From Burkholderiaceae bacterium (GTDB lineage Bacteria > Pseudomonadota > Gammaproteobacteria > Burkholderiales > Burkholderiaceae): DNA of 19,505 nucleotides. Position 1 is the stretch's first letter. Each line of letters begins with the position of its first letter. Positions 7,691-17,940 of the stretch are shown here, one piece after another. The stretch is from contig CANISN010000009.1 of NCBI GenBank assembly GCA_947470165.1, positions 1 through 19,505 of the forward strand, in the 5' to 3' direction. A program made the position numbers and the translations under genes. The notes beneath the pieces are model-generated. The model saw nothing but the letters and a program-made list of their open reading frames with translations, was not told the origin of the DNA and did no database searches.

Positions 7691-8197
7691 ATGACAACAA
7701 TACTTCAACTATCCGATAAGACTCTTGCAGAAATTGCACGCAATGTCGCGAAGTATCCTGTAGAGCAAAAGCAATCTGCTGTGATGGCTGCTTTAATTGC
7801 TGCTCAAACAGAGGTGGGCTGGGTTTCACCAGAGGTAATCGCCACTGTTGCGCAAATTCTAGAAATGCCAATGATTGCTGTTGATGAGGTTGCCACTTTC
7901 TACAATATGTATAACACCAAGCAGATTGGTAAATACAAATTGGTGATTTGTACAAATTTACCTTGCCAACTCACTCATGGTGAAACAGCAGCTACTTACC
8001 TAAAAGAAACTTTAGGCATTGGCTTTAATGAAACAACTTCTTGCGGCACCTTCACTTTGAAAGAGGGTGAGTGCATGGGTGCATGCGGTGATTCACCAGT
8101 AATGCTCGTGAATGATAAGCAGATGTGCAGCTTTATGAGTAAAGAAAAGATTGATGCTCTGTTAGCTAAGCTTCGTGCAGAGGGGAAAGCAGCATGA
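7691..8197 (+). CDS. nuoE: NADH-quinone oxidoreductase subunit E (24 kDa, cluster N1a)
   Basis: NuoE is a thioredoxin-fold subunit of the NADH-oxidising module and holds [2Fe-2S] cluster N1a next to the flavin. The four ligands are visible as C87 and C92 (CTNLPC) and C128 and C132 (CMGAC). An N-terminal helical bundle (about 10-75) includes the [11 protein letters not shown] motif of the family. The total of 168 residues is typical. AAGGA ten bases before ATG 7691 serves as ribosome binding site. The stop codon overlaps the nuoF start in an ATGA, so E and F should be translationally coupled, as suits subunits that assemble together. Confidence 0.96.
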   Translation: MTTILQLSDKTLAEIARNVAKYPVEQKQSAVMAALIAAQTEVGWVSPEVIATVAQILEMPMIAVDEVATFYNMYNTKQIGKYKLVICTNLPCQLTHGETAATYLKETLGIGFNETTSCGTFTLKEGECMGACGDSPVMLVNDKQMCSFMSKEKIDALLAKLRAEGKAA

Positions 8198-9492
8198 CTA
8201 GCTTGCACGATAGACACATTAAGCCTTTGATCCTGGCTGGACTGAATGGTGAGAATTGGCGTTTAAAAGATTACGAAAGTCGCGGTGGATATCAACAGCT
8301 GCGCCGTATCATCAATGAAAAAATTGCACCAGATGCGATCATTGCAGAGTTAAAAGCATCATCACTTCGTGGTCGTGGAGGCGCAGGCTTTCCGACGGGA
8401 TTGAAGTGGAGTTTTATGCCCCGCCAATTCCCAGGGCAAAAATATTTAGTTTGTAATAGCGACGAAGGTGAGCCGGGCACTTTTAAAGATCGCGACATCA
8501 TGCGTTACAACCCGCATGCCTTAATTGAGGGCATGATTATTGGTGCTTACACTATGGGCATCACCACGGGTTACAACTATATTCACGGTGAGATTTGGGA
8601 AGTCTATTCTCGTTTTGAGGAAGCCCTTGAAGAGGCGCGTGCCGCAGGTTACTTGGGCGACATAATTTTAGGTAGCGATTTTAGCTTTCAATTGCATGCT
8701 ACTCCTGGTTGGGGTGCTTACATTTGCGGTGAAGAGACTGCTCTTTTGGAATCATTAGAGGGCAAAAAAGGCCAACCTCGCTTCAAGCCACCATTCCCAG
8801 CGAGCTTTGGCTTGTATGGCAAGCCAACCACGATTAACAATACTGAAACATTTGCTGCTGTGCCATTCATTATGGCAATCGGCGGTCCAGCGTATTTAGA
8901 GCTGGGTAAGCCAAATAATGGCGGTACGAAGATTTTCTCTATCTCTGGCGATGTCACCTATCCAGGTAACTATGAGATTCCACTCGGAACACCTTTTGCT
9001 GAGCTTCTAAAGCTTGCTGGTGGTATGCGTGATGGCATCCCATTAAAAGCAGTGATTCCAGGTGGTTCATCTGCCCCAGTGATTCCTGGAGCTCAGATGA
9101 TGGAGTTGACCATGGACTACGACAGTATTGCAAAAGCAGGGTCGATGTTGGGATCGGGCGCTGTCATCGTGATGAACGAAACACGTTGTATGGTGCGCGC
9201 CTTAGAGCGTCTATCGTATTTCTATCACGAGGAGTCATGCGGTCAGTGCACTCCATGTCGTGAAGGGACAGGTTGGTTGTGGCGCATCGTTAGTCGTATT
9301 GAGCATGGCGAAGGTCGCCCAGAAGATTTGGATTTGCTAAATGATGTAGCGGCAAATATTCAAGGTCGTACGATTTGCGCCTTAGGTGATGCGGCTGCAA
9401 TGCCAGTTCGCGGCATGTTGAAGCATTACATGGATGAATTTGTGTATCACGTAGAAAATAAGCGCTGCTTAGATTCCACGAAACCTTTATAA
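8194..9492 (+). CDS. nuoF: NADH-quinone oxidoreductase subunit F (51 kDa, FMN and NADH site, cluster N3)
   Basis: NuoF binds NADH and FMN and passes electrons to [4Fe-4S] cluster N3. In the 432-residue protein the glycine-rich [10 protein letters not shown] block begins at G60, the [13 protein letters not shown] flavin-site region follows, and the acidic CGEE at 178-181 runs into [13 protein letters not shown]. The N3 ligands are C349, C352 and C355 (CGQCTPC) plus C395 in TICALGD. It begins inside the nuoE stop (4-base overlap). The soluble NAD-reducing hydrogenases and formate dehydrogenases have similar subunits, but the operon leaves no doubt. Confidence 0.97.
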   Translation: MTSLHDRHIKPLILAGLNGENWRLKDYESRGGYQQLRRIINEKIAPDAIIAELKASSLRGRGGAGFPTGLKWSFMPRQFPGQKYLVCNSDEGEPGTFKDRDIMRYNPHALIEGMIIGAYTMGITTGYNYIHGEIWEVYSRFEEALEEARAAGYLGDIILGSDFSFQLHATPGWGAYICGEETALLESLEGKKGQPRFKPPFPASFGLYGKPTTINNTETFAAVPFIMAIGGPAYLELGKPNNGGTKIFSISGDVTYPGNYEIPLGTPFAELLKLAGGMRDGIPLKAVIPGGSSAPVIPGAQMMELTMDYDSIAKAGSMLGSGAVIVMNETRCMVRALERLSYFYHEESCGQCTPCREGTGWLWRIVSRIEHGEGRPEDLDLLNDVAANIQGRTICALGDAAAMPVRGMLKHYMDEFVYHVENKRCLDSTKPL

Positions 9493-9523
9493 GACATTGA
9501 GCACGGGACATCTTAAAGTGAGC

Positions 9524-11839
9524 ATGGTTGAAATCGAATTAGATGGTAAGTCAGTAGAAGTTCCGCAAGGTTCAATGGTGATGCACGCCGCAAGTAAACT
9601 CGGGTCTTATATTCCTCACTTCTGTTATCACAAGAAATTATCCATCGCCGCGAACTGTCGTATGTGTTTAGTGGAAGTGGAGAAAGCGCCAAAACCATTA
9701 CCAGCTTGCGCTACTCCAGTCACGCAGGGTATGAAGGTATTTACACATTCGGCTAAAGCAGTTGAAGCGCAGCGTTCTGTTATGGAGTTCTTGCTTATTA
9801 ACCATCCTTTAGATTGCCCAATTTGCGATCAAGGTGGTGAGTGTCAGCTACAAGATTTGGCGGTAGGCTATGGTAAATCGAATTCACGCTACGACGAAGA
9901 GAAACGCGTTGTTTTTCATAAGAATGTAGGCCCCTTGATCTCCATGCAGGAGATGACTCGTTGTATTCATTGCACCCGTTGTGTTCGTTTTGGTCAAGAA
10001 GTTGCCGGTGTAATGGAACTGGGTATGGTCAATCGCGGTGAGCATTCTGAAATTACTACCTTTGCTGGTCAAACGATTGATTCAGAATTATCTGGAAATA
10101 TGATCGACATTTGCCCGGTTGGTGCATTAACAAGTAAGCCATTCCGCTACGCTGCACGTACTTGGGAATTGGGTCGTAAGCGTTCAGTTAGCCCACATGA
10201 CAGTCTTGGTGCGAATACCACCATTCAAACTAAAGCGAACAAAGTCATGCGTGTGGTCGCTCTAGAAAATGATGCCATTAATGAATGCTGGATTAGTGAC
10301 CGCGATCGTTTTGCCTATGAAGGTTTAAATAGTGCAGATCGCATCACGAACCCCATGGTCAAGCAGGGTGGGCAGTGGCTTGAGACTGATTGGGAATCCG
10401 CAATGGATTATGTGGCTCATTCACTCAAAACCATTTCCTCTGAGAGTGGTCCAGAAGCGATCGCTGCATTAGCGCATCCCATCTCTAGTACAGAAGAGTT
10501 ATATCTTCTGCAAAAGATTGTTCGTGGGCTGGGTTCTCATCAGATCGAAACCCGCTTACATCAAACAGATATCAAAGGTGCCGCCTCTGCCCCATGGTTG
10601 GGTATGCCGATTACCAAATTGAGTGAACTTGATCGCGTCCTGGTGGTTGGCAGCTTCTTGCGTAAAGATCAGCCCTTGATTGCTGCGCGTCTGCGGACTG
10701 CTACTAAGCGTGGCTTGCAAGTTTCACGCATTGATGCGGGTGGCGATGATTGGTTGATTCCTAATAATGGCATTGCTGCTACCCCAAGCGCATGGATCAA
10801 TGCATTAAGTGAAGTTGCTTTAGCTATAGCTAAGACTAAGTCAGTTTCTGCTCCAACGGGAACACTTAACTTGCCAGTGTCCGCTAGAGCACAAAAGATT
10901 GCTGATAGCTTGCTATCTGGGGCATCAACATCCGTACTGTTAGGATCTGCTGCAATTGCTCATCCTCATGCATCTGATTTACATGTATTAGCACAATTCA
11001 TTGCCGAGCAAACTGGCGCTACTTTAGGTTTCTTGCCGGTTGGCGGCAACGCTGTTGGTGCTAGCTTAGTTAATGCCAATGGCGCTGGTATTGAATCAAT
11101 TCTTTCTGGTGATCGCCGAGCCATTCTCCTGATGAATATCGAGCCGAATGTAGACCTGCCAAACCCAGAGCAAGCGCGTGTTGTATTGGCTAAAGCCAAT
11201 ACAGTGATTGCCTTAAGTGCTTACAAGAGTGCAGACCTCTTAGAGGTGGCTGATGTGATTCTGCCGGTCTCTACATTTACAGAAACAGTATCTACTTTTG
11301 TGAACGCAGAAGGTAGTGCTCAAACGATTCAACCCGCTGTAAAACCTTTGGGGGATTCTCGTCCAGCATGGAAGGTTCTTCGTGTTCTCGGTGGATTATT
11401 AAACTTAGATGGCTTCCTCTACAACATGCCTGAAGAGGTATTGGCTGAAGCGCTTAGTGAAAATTTCTATACTAAGCTCAGCAACCAATCTATTGCTACT
11501 GGATTGACTAATAGCAATTTAGCTCCATTGGCTGGTCTCGAACGTTTGTCTGATATCGGTATTTATGCAGGCGATCAAATCGTGCGTCGTTCATCCGCAT
11601 TGCAGTTAACGCGTGATGCAAAGCGTGGCAATCAAGTTGGTTTGGGTCAAGCTATCTTTACTGAGTTGAGCTTGAAAGAGGGTGATACTGTGCGAGTGAC
11701 CCAAGGTGCTCAATCCATAGATCTGCCAGTGACATTAGAAGCAAATTTAGCTCAGGGTGCTGTCAGAATTTCTGCGGGTACCATGGCTAGCGCTCAATTA
11801 GGATCGATGTTTGGTCCTGTAACTGTTAGCAAGGCATAA
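9524..11839 (+). CDS. nuoG: NADH-quinone oxidoreductase subunit G (75 kDa, clusters N1b, N4, N5)
   Basis: NuoG is the large iron-sulfur subunit that relays electrons from NuoF towards NuoI. With ATG 9524 ([13 protein letters not shown]) it has 771 residues. The N-terminal ferredoxin domain has N1b ligands C34, C45, C48 and C62. Next comes the [14 protein letters not shown] motif for N5 and the CIHCTRC plus distant DICPVG cysteine for N4. The rest is a degenerate molybdopterin-oxidoreductase-like domain without cofactor ligands. The segment that in E. coli carries cluster N7 reads [12 protein letters not shown] here and has no cysteine, so N7 is absent. Earlier in-frame starts at TTG 9497 and GTG 9518 cannot be excluded; I prefer the ATG because it begins exactly at the ferredoxin fold. 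It follows nuoF by 31 bases. Confidence 0.95.
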   Translation: MVEIELDGKSVEVPQGSMVMHAASKLGSYIPHFCYHKKLSIAANCRMCLVEVEKAPKPLPACATPVTQGMKVFTHSAKAVEAQRSVMEFLLINHPLDCPICDQGGECQLQDLAVGYGKSNSRYDEEKRVVFHKNVGPLISMQEMTRCIHCTRCVRFGQEVAGVMELGMVNRGEHSEITTFAGQTIDSELSGNMIDICPVGALTSKPFRYAARTWELGRKRSVSPHDSLGANTTIQTKANKVMRVVALENDAINECWISDRDRFAYEGLNSADRITNPMVKQGGQWLETDWESAMDYVAHSLKTISSESGPEAIAALAHPISSTEELYLLQKIVRGLGSHQIETRLHQTDIKGAASAPWLGMPITKLSELDRVLVVGSFLRKDQPLIAARLRTATKRGLQVSRIDAGGDDWLIPNNGIAATPSAWINALSEVALAIAKTKSVSAPTGTLNLPVSARAQKIADSLLSGASTSVLLGSAAIAHPHASDLHVLAQFIAEQTGATLGFLPVGGNAVGASLVNANGAGIESILSGDRRAILLMNIEPNVDLPNPEQARVVLAKANTVIALSAYKSADLLEVADVILPVSTFTETVSTFVNAEGSAQTIQPAVKPLGDSRPAWKVLRVLGGLLNLDGFLYNMPEEVLAEALSENFYTKLSNQSIATGLTNSNLAPLAGLERLSDIGIYAGDQIVRRSSALQLTRDAKRGNQVGLGQAIFTELSLKEGDTVRVTQGAQSIDLPVTLEANLAQGAVRISAGTMASAQLGSMFGPVTVSKA

Positions 11840-11846
11840 GGGAGAG

Positions 11847-12920
11847 ATGGATCATTTCTTGAACCTTATTACTACCCAAGGCGAGGCCATGTTTGGATCG
11901 CTGTGGCCTCTCGTATGGGCTTTAGTGCGTATTGTCATCATCGTGCTGCCCATGTTTGCTGCCGTTGCTTACATGACTCTTTGGGAAAGAAAACTGATCG
12001 GCTGGATGCATATCCGCCTGGGTCCAAATCGCGTTGGTCCATTAGGTTTATTGCAACCTATTGCAGATGCTTTGAAGTTATTAATGAAGGAGATTATTTC
12101 TCCGACTCAAGCTAGTAAGGTTTTGTATTTCATTGCTCCAGTCATGGTGATCATGCCGGCTTTTGCTGCTTGGGCAGTGATTCCTTTCCAGGCCAAAATG
12201 GTTTTGGCTGATGTCAATGCTGGCCTGCTGTATGTGATGGCAATCTCATCCATTGGTGTTTATGGTGTGATCTTGGCGGGTTGGTCATCTAACTCTAAGT
12301 ATCCATTCCTTGGTGCAATGCGTGCTTCTGCCCAAATGATTTCTTATGAAATTGCGATGGGTTTCGCATTAGTTACAGTCTTATTAACATCCGGCTCCCT
12401 AAATCTGAGCGCGATTGTTCTATCTCAAGAGCAAGGTTATTTTGCTAGCATCGGTTTGAATTTCCTTTCATGGAACTGGTTGCCATTACTCCCTATGTTT
12501 GTGATTTACTTTATTTCTGGTGTTGCTGAAACAAATCGTCATCCATTTGACGTAGTTGAAGGGGAGTCAGAGATTGTTGCCGGCCATATGGTTGAGTACT
12601 CCGGCATGGCCTTTGCGATGTTCTTCTTGGCTGAATACGCTAATATGATTTTGATTGCTGCCTTAGCCTCAACGATATTTTTAGGCGGCTGGTTACCAAT
12701 TGTTGATTTACCGATTTTGCGCGATATCCCAGGTTTCTTCTGGTTGTTTGCTAAAACATTCTTCCTCTTGTCTTGCGTTATTTGGTTGCGTGCTACATTG
12801 CCACGCTATCGCTATGACCAGATTATGCGTTTGGGTTGGAAGATCTTTATTCCCATCTCAGTTTTCTGGGTGGTTGTCGTTGGCGCATGGGTTGTATCCC
12901 CATGGAATATTTGGAAATAA
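11847..12920 (+). CDS. nuoH: NADH-quinone oxidoreductase subunit H (ND1 homologue)
   Basis: NuoH is the membrane subunit that forms most of the quinone entry tunnel and links quinone reduction to proton transfer. The 357-residue protein is highly hydrophobic, with about eight or nine transmembrane helices. Conserved cytoplasmic loops are easy to see: [19 protein letters not shown] after the first helix, and [18 protein letters not shown] starting at G225, whose acidic residues are part of the coupling pathway. GGGAG directly before ATG 11847 serves as ribosome binding site, seven bases after the nuoG stop. Confidence 0.97.
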   Translation: MDHFLNLITTQGEAMFGSLWPLVWALVRIVIIVLPMFAAVAYMTLWERKLIGWMHIRLGPNRVGPLGLLQPIADALKLLMKEIISPTQASKVLYFIAPVMVIMPAFAAWAVIPFQAKMVLADVNAGLLYVMAISSIGVYGVILAGWSSNSKYPFLGAMRASAQMISYEIAMGFALVTVLLTSGSLNLSAIVLSQEQGYFASIGLNFLSWNWLPLLPMFVIYFISGVAETNRHPFDVVEGESEIVAGHMVEYSGMAFAMFFLAEYANMILIAALASTIFLGGWLPIVDLPILRDIPGFFWLFAKTFFLLSCVIWLRATLPRYRYDQIMRLGWKIFIPISVFWVVVVGAWVVSPWNIWK

Positions 12921-12931
12921 GTTGATTAATC

Positions 12932-13423
12932 ATGTTTAAGAAAATTTCCCAATTCCTAGATAGCTTGATGCTCAAAGATATTTTGATCGGTATGTCTATT
13001 ACTGGCCGCTATCTCTTTAAACCAAAAATTACTATTCAATACCCAGAAGAGAAGACACCACAGTCTGCTCGCTTCCGAGGTTTACATGCCTTGCGCCGTT
13101 ATGAAAACGGGGAAGAGCGTTGCATTGGTTGTAAATTATGCGAGGCAGTTTGCCCAGCGTATGCAATCACCATTGAAACCGCTGAGCGTGATGATGGTAC
13201 ACGTCGTACCAGCCGCTATGACATCGATTTAACCAAGTGTATTTTCTGTGGCTTCTGTGAAGAAGCTTGCCCGGTAGATGCTATTGTAGAAACCAATATT
13301 TTTGAGTATTTTGGCGATAAACGCGGTGACTTGTACTTCACTAAAGACATGCTTCTGGCCGTAGGCGATAAGTATGAAAAAGATATTGCCGCTAACCGCG
13401 CAGCTGATGCGCCTTATCGTTAA
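12932..13423 (+). CDS. nuoI: NADH-quinone oxidoreductase subunit I (TYKY homologue, clusters N6a and N6b)
   Basis: NuoI is an 8Fe ferredoxin-like subunit that passes electrons from NuoG to N2 in NuoB. The 163-residue protein has two complete CxxCxxCxxxCP motifs: C64, C67, C70, C74 and C103, C106, C109, C113. The last cysteine of each motif completes the cluster of the other. The N-terminal amphipathic stretch (about 1-30) anchors it on the membrane arm, as is known for the family. It starts eleven bases after nuoH. Confidence 0.97.
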   Translation: MFKKISQFLDSLMLKDILIGMSITGRYLFKPKITIQYPEEKTPQSARFRGLHALRRYENGEERCIGCKLCEAVCPAYAITIETAERDDGTRRTSRYDIDLTKCIFCGFCEEACPVDAIVETNIFEYFGDKRGDLYFTKDMLLAVGDKYEKDIAANRAADAPYR

Positions 13424-13444
13424 TCGAATCGAGCAAAAGTACAT

Positions 13445-14092
13445 ATGACATTCGATACCTCCACACTCTTTGCCGTATTCTTCTATGCCTTTGCTGGGCT
13501 TTTGGTAATTTCAGCATTGCGTGTGATTACAGCTCGTAATCCTGTACATGCAGCGCTGTTTTTGGTTCTGGCTTTCTTTTGCGCCTCTGGCTTATGGATG
13601 CTCTTAAAAGCGGAGTTCTTAAGCTTGGCCTTGATACTGGTTTATGTTGGCGCTGTGATGGTGCTCTTCTTGTTCGTGGTCATGATGCTCGATTTGGATC
13701 TGGAGCACTTGCGACGTGATTTCAAAAAATTTCTTCCTGTTGCCTTCTTAATGGGCACGGTCATCGTATTAGAGTTATCCATCGTATTGATTCGCAGTTT
13801 TATTGGTACTAGCACCCCAGTCCAACCGATGCTCGAAGAAATGGGGACTAGTAATACCCATGCCCTGGGGATGCTGATTTTCGTAGACTATGTCTATGCC
13901 TTTGAAGTTGCAGGCGTCATTCTGCTAGTGGCCATCATTGCCGCTGTAGCCTTAACATTGCGTAATCGTAAAGACTCGAAATCCCAAAATATTCATGATC
14001 AGGTCAACGTTAATTCTGCTGACCGGATGCGTATCGTGAAGATGGGCTCTGATATGGCTGCTAAGCAAGATAGTCGCGGGGAGAAGAAATGA
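13445..14092 (+). CDS. nuoJ: NADH-quinone oxidoreductase subunit J (ND6 homologue)
   Basis: NuoJ is a membrane subunit beside NuoA, K and H. The 215-residue protein has five predicted helices within residues 1-170, including the ND6-type third-helix motif around [21 protein letters not shown]; a pi-bulge in this helix is thought to change conformation during turnover. After the last helix there is a hydrophilic tail of about 45 residues rich in Asp, Lys, Arg and Asn, which makes it longer than the 184-residue E. coli protein. Its stop overlaps the nuoK start (ATGA at 14089-14092). Confidence 0.95.
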   Translation: MTFDTSTLFAVFFYAFAGLLVISALRVITARNPVHAALFLVLAFFCASGLWMLLKAEFLSLALILVYVGAVMVLFLFVVMMLDLDLEHLRRDFKKFLPVAFLMGTVIVLELSIVLIRSFIGTSTPVQPMLEEMGTSNTHALGMLIFVDYVYAFEVAGVILLVAIIAAVALTLRNRKDSKSQNIHDQVNVNSADRMRIVKMGSDMAAKQDSRGEKK

Positions 14093-14397
14093 CTATTACC
14101 CTAGCTCACTACCTAGTGCTTGGTGCAATTTTGTTTGCGACGAGCGTGATTGGTATTTTCTTGAACCGCAAAAACATCATCGTGCTCTTAATGGCAATTG
14201 AATTGATGCTCCTGTCAGTGAATATGAACTTTGTAGCCTTCTCTCATTATTTGGGTGATATGGCTGGTCAAGTATTTGTATTCTTCATTTTGACTGTGGC
14301 TGCTGCTGAGGCGGCAATTGGCTTAGCAATTTTGGTTGTTCTCTTCCGTAAGGTGGATACGATTAATGCTGAAGACCTTGACCACCTAAAAGGCTAG
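14089..14397 (+). CDS. nuoK: NADH-quinone oxidoreductase subunit K (ND4L homologue)
   Basis: NuoK is a three-helix membrane subunit that carries part of the proton path in the centre of the membrane arm. The 102-residue protein shows the two functionally essential membrane glutamates, E38 in [10 protein letters not shown] and E74 in [10 protein letters not shown], matching E36 and E72 of E. coli. It overlaps nuoJ by four bases and ends two bases before nuoL, the tightest spacing in the operon, which suggests translational coupling across J, K and L. Confidence 0.96.
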   Translation: MTITLAHYLVLGAILFATSVIGIFLNRKNIIVLLMAIELMLLSVNMNFVAFSHYLGDMAGQVFVFFILTVAAAEAAIGLAILVVLFRKVDTINAEDLDHLKG

Positions 14398-14399
14398 GC

Positions 14400-16439
14400 A
14401 TGCAATTAACCTTAACTCTTCCTGTTCTCTGTGCAATTCCACTGGCACCATTATTTGGTTCAGTCATTGCGGGATTCTTTGGCACTAAATTAGGTGGTAA
14501 CCGAATTGGTCATGGTACCTGCCAGTTTGTGACCATTTTGGGTGTGTTGATTGCCTTTGTACTATCTTGCTTTGTGCTCATCCAAGTGATGGATGGCTTC
14601 TATTTCAATGGTACGGTTTATCGCTGGATGCAATTAGGTGAGCTCAATCTGGATATTGGTTTCTTAATTGATCCGCTGACAGCTACCATGATGTGTGTAG
14701 TGACCTTTGTTTCTCTGATGGTTCATATCTACACCATTGGCTATATGAAGGGCGAAGAGGGTTACAACCGATTCTTTTCCTACATCTCACTGTTTACCTT
14801 TGCGATGTTGATGTTGGTGATGAGTAATAACCTCCTGCAACTTTTCTTCGGATGGGAAGCAGTGGGTGTGGTTTCTTATCTGTTGATTGGCTTCTACTAT
14901 GAGCGTCAATCAGCTGTGTTTGCGAATATGAAAGCCTTCCTAGTTAACCGTGTTGGTGACTTTGGTTTCATCCTCGGTATTGGCCTACTGTTGGCCAGTA
15001 CAGGCTCTATGAACTATGACGTCATCTTTGCTCAGAATACCGTATTGGCTGCACAAACATTGCCTGGTACTAGCTGGAACTTAGTCACGGTTGCTTGTAT
15101 CTGCTTATTCATCGGCGCGATGGGTAAATCAGCTCAATTTCCCTTGCACGTCTGGTTGCCAGATTCGATGGAAGGCCCAACCCCAATTTCTGCGTTGATT
15201 CATGCGGCGACGATGGTGACTGCCGGCATCTTCATGGTGTCACGTATGTCACCCCTGTTTGAGTTGTCTGACGTAGCCCTGAGTTTCATCTTAGTAATTG
15301 GATCTATTACTGCACTCTTTATGGGTTTCTTAGGAATTGTGCAGACCGATATCAAGCGGGTAGTTGCTTATTCAACTCTATCGCAGTTGGGTTACATGAC
15401 TATCGCATTAGGCGTTTCTGCTTATCCAATAGCCATCTTCCACCTGATGACTCACGCATTCTTTAAGGCGCTCTTGTTCCTTGCTGCTGGTAGTGTGATT
15501 TTAGGTATGCATCACGAGCAAGATATGCGCAAGATGGGTGGCCTGTGGAAGTACATGCCAATAACTTGCCTCATGATGCTACTCGGTAATTTGGCATTAG
15601 TAGGAACACCTTTTTTCTCAGGCTTCTATTCAAAAGACTCCATCATCGAAGCGGTGGCTGCTAGCCATATTCCTGGCTCTGGTTTTGCTTACTTTGCAGT
15701 CATGGCCAGCGTCTTTGTAACAGCGCTTTATTCCTTCCGCTTGTATTTCTATGTATTCCACGGCAAAGCCCGTTGGGGTCATGCAGATACGCATGCAAAT
15801 GACCATCATCATGACCATGAGCACCATGGTTTAGCTCCTGGTCATAAACCGCATGAGTCGCCATTTGTGGTGACCTTGCCATTGATTCTTTTGGCGATCC
15901 CATCGGTTCTTATTGGTTTCTATACCATTTCGCCGCTCTTATTCGGTACCTATTTTGGCGACTCTATCTTTATCGATATCGCTCGTCACCCAGTAATGAA
16001 AGAGCTTGAAGATGAATTCCATGGCCCGATTGCCATGGCAATGCATTCATTGACTTCACCGGTACTACTTCTAGTGGCGCTAGGTGTATTGACTGCTGCA
16101 ATTGGCTATCTCTGGGCTCCAAAGTTGCCGAGTATAGTTGCACAAGCTTTTGCACCAATTAAAAAGCTCCTAGATAATAAATACTACCTCGACGACTTGA
16201 ATCAAGCTATTTTCTCTAAAGGCTTGCTGTGGATCGGGGGTGTCTTGTGGCATCGTGGCGATCAACAGTTGATTGACGGCTTCTTGGTTAACGGCAGTGC
16301 ACATGCTGTAGGGCGCTTTTCTGCAGTTATTCGCCATTTGCAATCCGGTTATCTCTATCACTATGCTTTTGCGATGATTGCAGGCTTGGCGGTATTGCTA
16401 GCTTGGGTTTTGTACGCTTACCTGCCTTTTGTTCGCTAG
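14400..16439 (+). CDS. nuoL: NADH-quinone oxidoreductase subunit L (ND5 homologue, distal antiporter-like)
   Basis: NuoL is the distal proton-pumping subunit of the membrane arm, related to Mrp antiporters. The 679-residue protein has the family core plus the C-terminal lateral helix region. Key charged residues of the proton path are present: E153 in FGWEAVGVVSYLL, K243 in GKSAQFPLHVWLPD, and K412 in YSKDSI. It is longer than E. coli NuoL (613 residues), partly because of a histidine-rich loop at 461-485 (ten His in 25 residues) after the core helix ending FYVFHG. By family topology I place this loop on the cytoplasmic side, but that is inference. It begins two bases after nuoK. Confidence 0.97.
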   Translation: MQLTLTLPVLCAIPLAPLFGSVIAGFFGTKLGGNRIGHGTCQFVTILGVLIAFVLSCFVLIQVMDGFYFNGTVYRWMQLGELNLDIGFLIDPLTATMMCVVTFVSLMVHIYTIGYMKGEEGYNRFFSYISLFTFAMLMLVMSNNLLQLFFGWEAVGVVSYLLIGFYYERQSAVFANMKAFLVNRVGDFGFILGIGLLLASTGSMNYDVIFAQNTVLAAQTLPGTSWNLVTVACICLFIGAMGKSAQFPLHVWLPDSMEGPTPISALIHAATMVTAGIFMVSRMSPLFELSDVALSFILVIGSITALFMGFLGIVQTDIKRVVAYSTLSQLGYMTIALGVSAYPIAIFHLMTHAFFKALLFLAAGSVILGMHHEQDMRKMGGLWKYMPITCLMMLLGNLALVGTPFFSGFYSKDSIIEAVAASHIPGSGFAYFAVMASVFVTALYSFRLYFYVFHGKARWGHADTHANDHHHDHEHHGLAPGHKPHESPFVVTLPLILLAIPSVLIGFYTISPLLFGTYFGDSIFIDIARHPVMKELEDEFHGPIAMAMHSLTSPVLLLVALGVLTAAIGYLWAPKLPSIVAQAFAPIKKLLDNKYYLDDLNQAIFSKGLLWIGGVLWHRGDQQLIDGFLVNGSAHAVGRFSAVIRHLQSGYLYHYAFAMIAGLAVLLAWVLYAYLPFVR

Positions 16440-16463
16440 GCCTTTGTTACCTAAGTAGCCATC

Positions 16464-17930
16464 ATGATTCTTTCTTTCGCCATCTGGATCCCGATTTTCT
16501 TCGGCATCATTATTTTGTTCTTCGGTTCAGAAAAGCCGACAGCGGGAGTTCGTTGGCTTGCGCTTGTTGGTGCGGTACTTGGCTTCATTGCTACTTTGCC
16601 ATTAATCATTCAGTTTGATGTTGCAAATGCCGGGATGCAGTTTGTAGAGAAGCTAAGTTGGATTCCGCGCTACGATATTAACTACCACTTAGGTATTGAT
16701 GGCATCTCAGTTTGGTTCATTGTTTTGACTGCGTTCATTAATATTATCGTCGTGGTTGCTGCATGGGAGGTAATTGATAAGAAGGTCTCGCAGTACATGG
16801 CCTCATTCATGATCCTTTCCGGACTAATGATTGGTGTATTTGCAGCCTTAGATGCTTTGTTGTTCTACGTGTTCTTCGAGGCAACCTTGATTCCGATGTA
16901 CATCATCATCGGTGTGTGGGGCGGTCATAACCGTATCTATGCTGCGTTCAAGTTCTTCTTGTACACCTTGCTAGGCTCATTACTAACCTTGATTGCCATG
17001 CTGTACTTGTACAACGTGACGAATACCTTTGATATCTTGGCTTGGCATAACGCTCGTCTCGATATCGTTGAGCAAATCCTCCTGTTCTTTGCCTTCTTCA
17101 TGGCATTTGCTGTGAAGGTACCAATGTGGCCTTTACATACTTGGTTGCCAGACGTTCACGTTGAGGCGCCAACAGGTGGATCCGTAGTCTTGGCTGCCAT
17201 CATGCTCAAGCTCGGTGCCTATGGCTTCCTACGTTTCTCATTGCCGATTGCCCCAGATGCAAGTCAGTATCTTGGCCCATTTGTAATCTTCCTATCTCTC
17301 GTGGCTGTGATTTATGTTGGTGCAGTAGCTTTAGTTCAAAAAGATATGAAAAAGCTGGTGGCTTACTCTTCAGTCGCACATATGGGTTTTGTAACTTTGG
17401 GATTCTTCCTCTTTAGTCCTCTGGGTATTGAGGGCGGTATCGTACAGATGATTTCTCACGGCTTTGTAGCTGGCGCCATGTTCCTATCCATTGGCGTTTT
17501 GTATGATCGGATGCATACCCGTCAGATTGCCGACTACGGCGGCGTTGTACACCGCATGCCTGCGTTCACCGCATTTGCGGTATTGATGGCGATGGCTAAT
17601 TGTGGATTACCTGCCACATCTGGTTATGTTGGTGAGTTCATGGTGATTTTGGCGGCTGTAGATTACGACTTTGTCATTGGTATCTTAGCCGCTACTGCTT
17701 TGATCCTTAGCGCTGCTTATTCCTTATGGATGGTCAAGCGTGTGTTTTTTGGCGTAATCACCAATCAGCATGTTGAGGAATTAAAAGATCTCAATGCACG
17801 TGAGTATTTCATGATGGCGGTATTGTCCATCTGCGTGATTGGTATGGGCGTATATCCAAAGCCTTTTACCGACATTATTCATCCTGCCGTAATTAATCTG
17901 TTGCAGCATGTTGCTGTCAGCAAACTCTGA
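16464..17930 (+). CDS. nuoM: NADH-quinone oxidoreductase subunit M (ND4 homologue)
   Basis: NuoM is the middle antiporter-like proton-pumping subunit. The 488-residue protein has about 14 transmembrane helices. The conserved proton-path residues are E139 in FFEATLIPMY, K218 in FAVKVPMWPLHTWLPD, and E391 in GYVGEFMVI, matching E144, K234 and E407 of E. coli. Another recognisable block is EAPTGGSVVLAAIMLKLGAYG. It starts at ATG 16464, 24 bases after nuoL, and ends ten bases before nuoN. Confidence 0.97.
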   Translation: MILSFAIWIPIFFGIIILFFGSEKPTAGVRWLALVGAVLGFIATLPLIIQFDVANAGMQFVEKLSWIPRYDINYHLGIDGISVWFIVLTAFINIIVVVAAWEVIDKKVSQYMASFMILSGLMIGVFAALDALLFYVFFEATLIPMYIIIGVWGGHNRIYAAFKFFLYTLLGSLLTLIAMLYLYNVTNTFDILAWHNARLDIVEQILLFFAFFMAFAVKVPMWPLHTWLPDVHVEAPTGGSVVLAAIMLKLGAYGFLRFSLPIAPDASQYLGPFVIFLSLVAVIYVGAVALVQKDMKKLVAYSSVAHMGFVTLGFFLFSPLGIEGGIVQMISHGFVAGAMFLSIGVLYDRMHTRQIADYGGVVHRMPAFTAFAVLMAMANCGLPATSGYVGEFMVILAAVDYDFVIGILAATALILSAAYSLWMVKRVFFGVITNQHVEELKDLNAREYFMMAVLSICVIGMGVYPKPFTDIIHPAVINLLQHVAVSKL

Positions 17931-17940
17931 GTAAACGCTA

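Noticed and set aside
15796..15835. CAT/GAC-rich repeat as a CRISPR or other DNA repeat
   Set aside because: It is the codon-level consequence of the His/Asp-rich loop in NuoL, in frame and without spacers.
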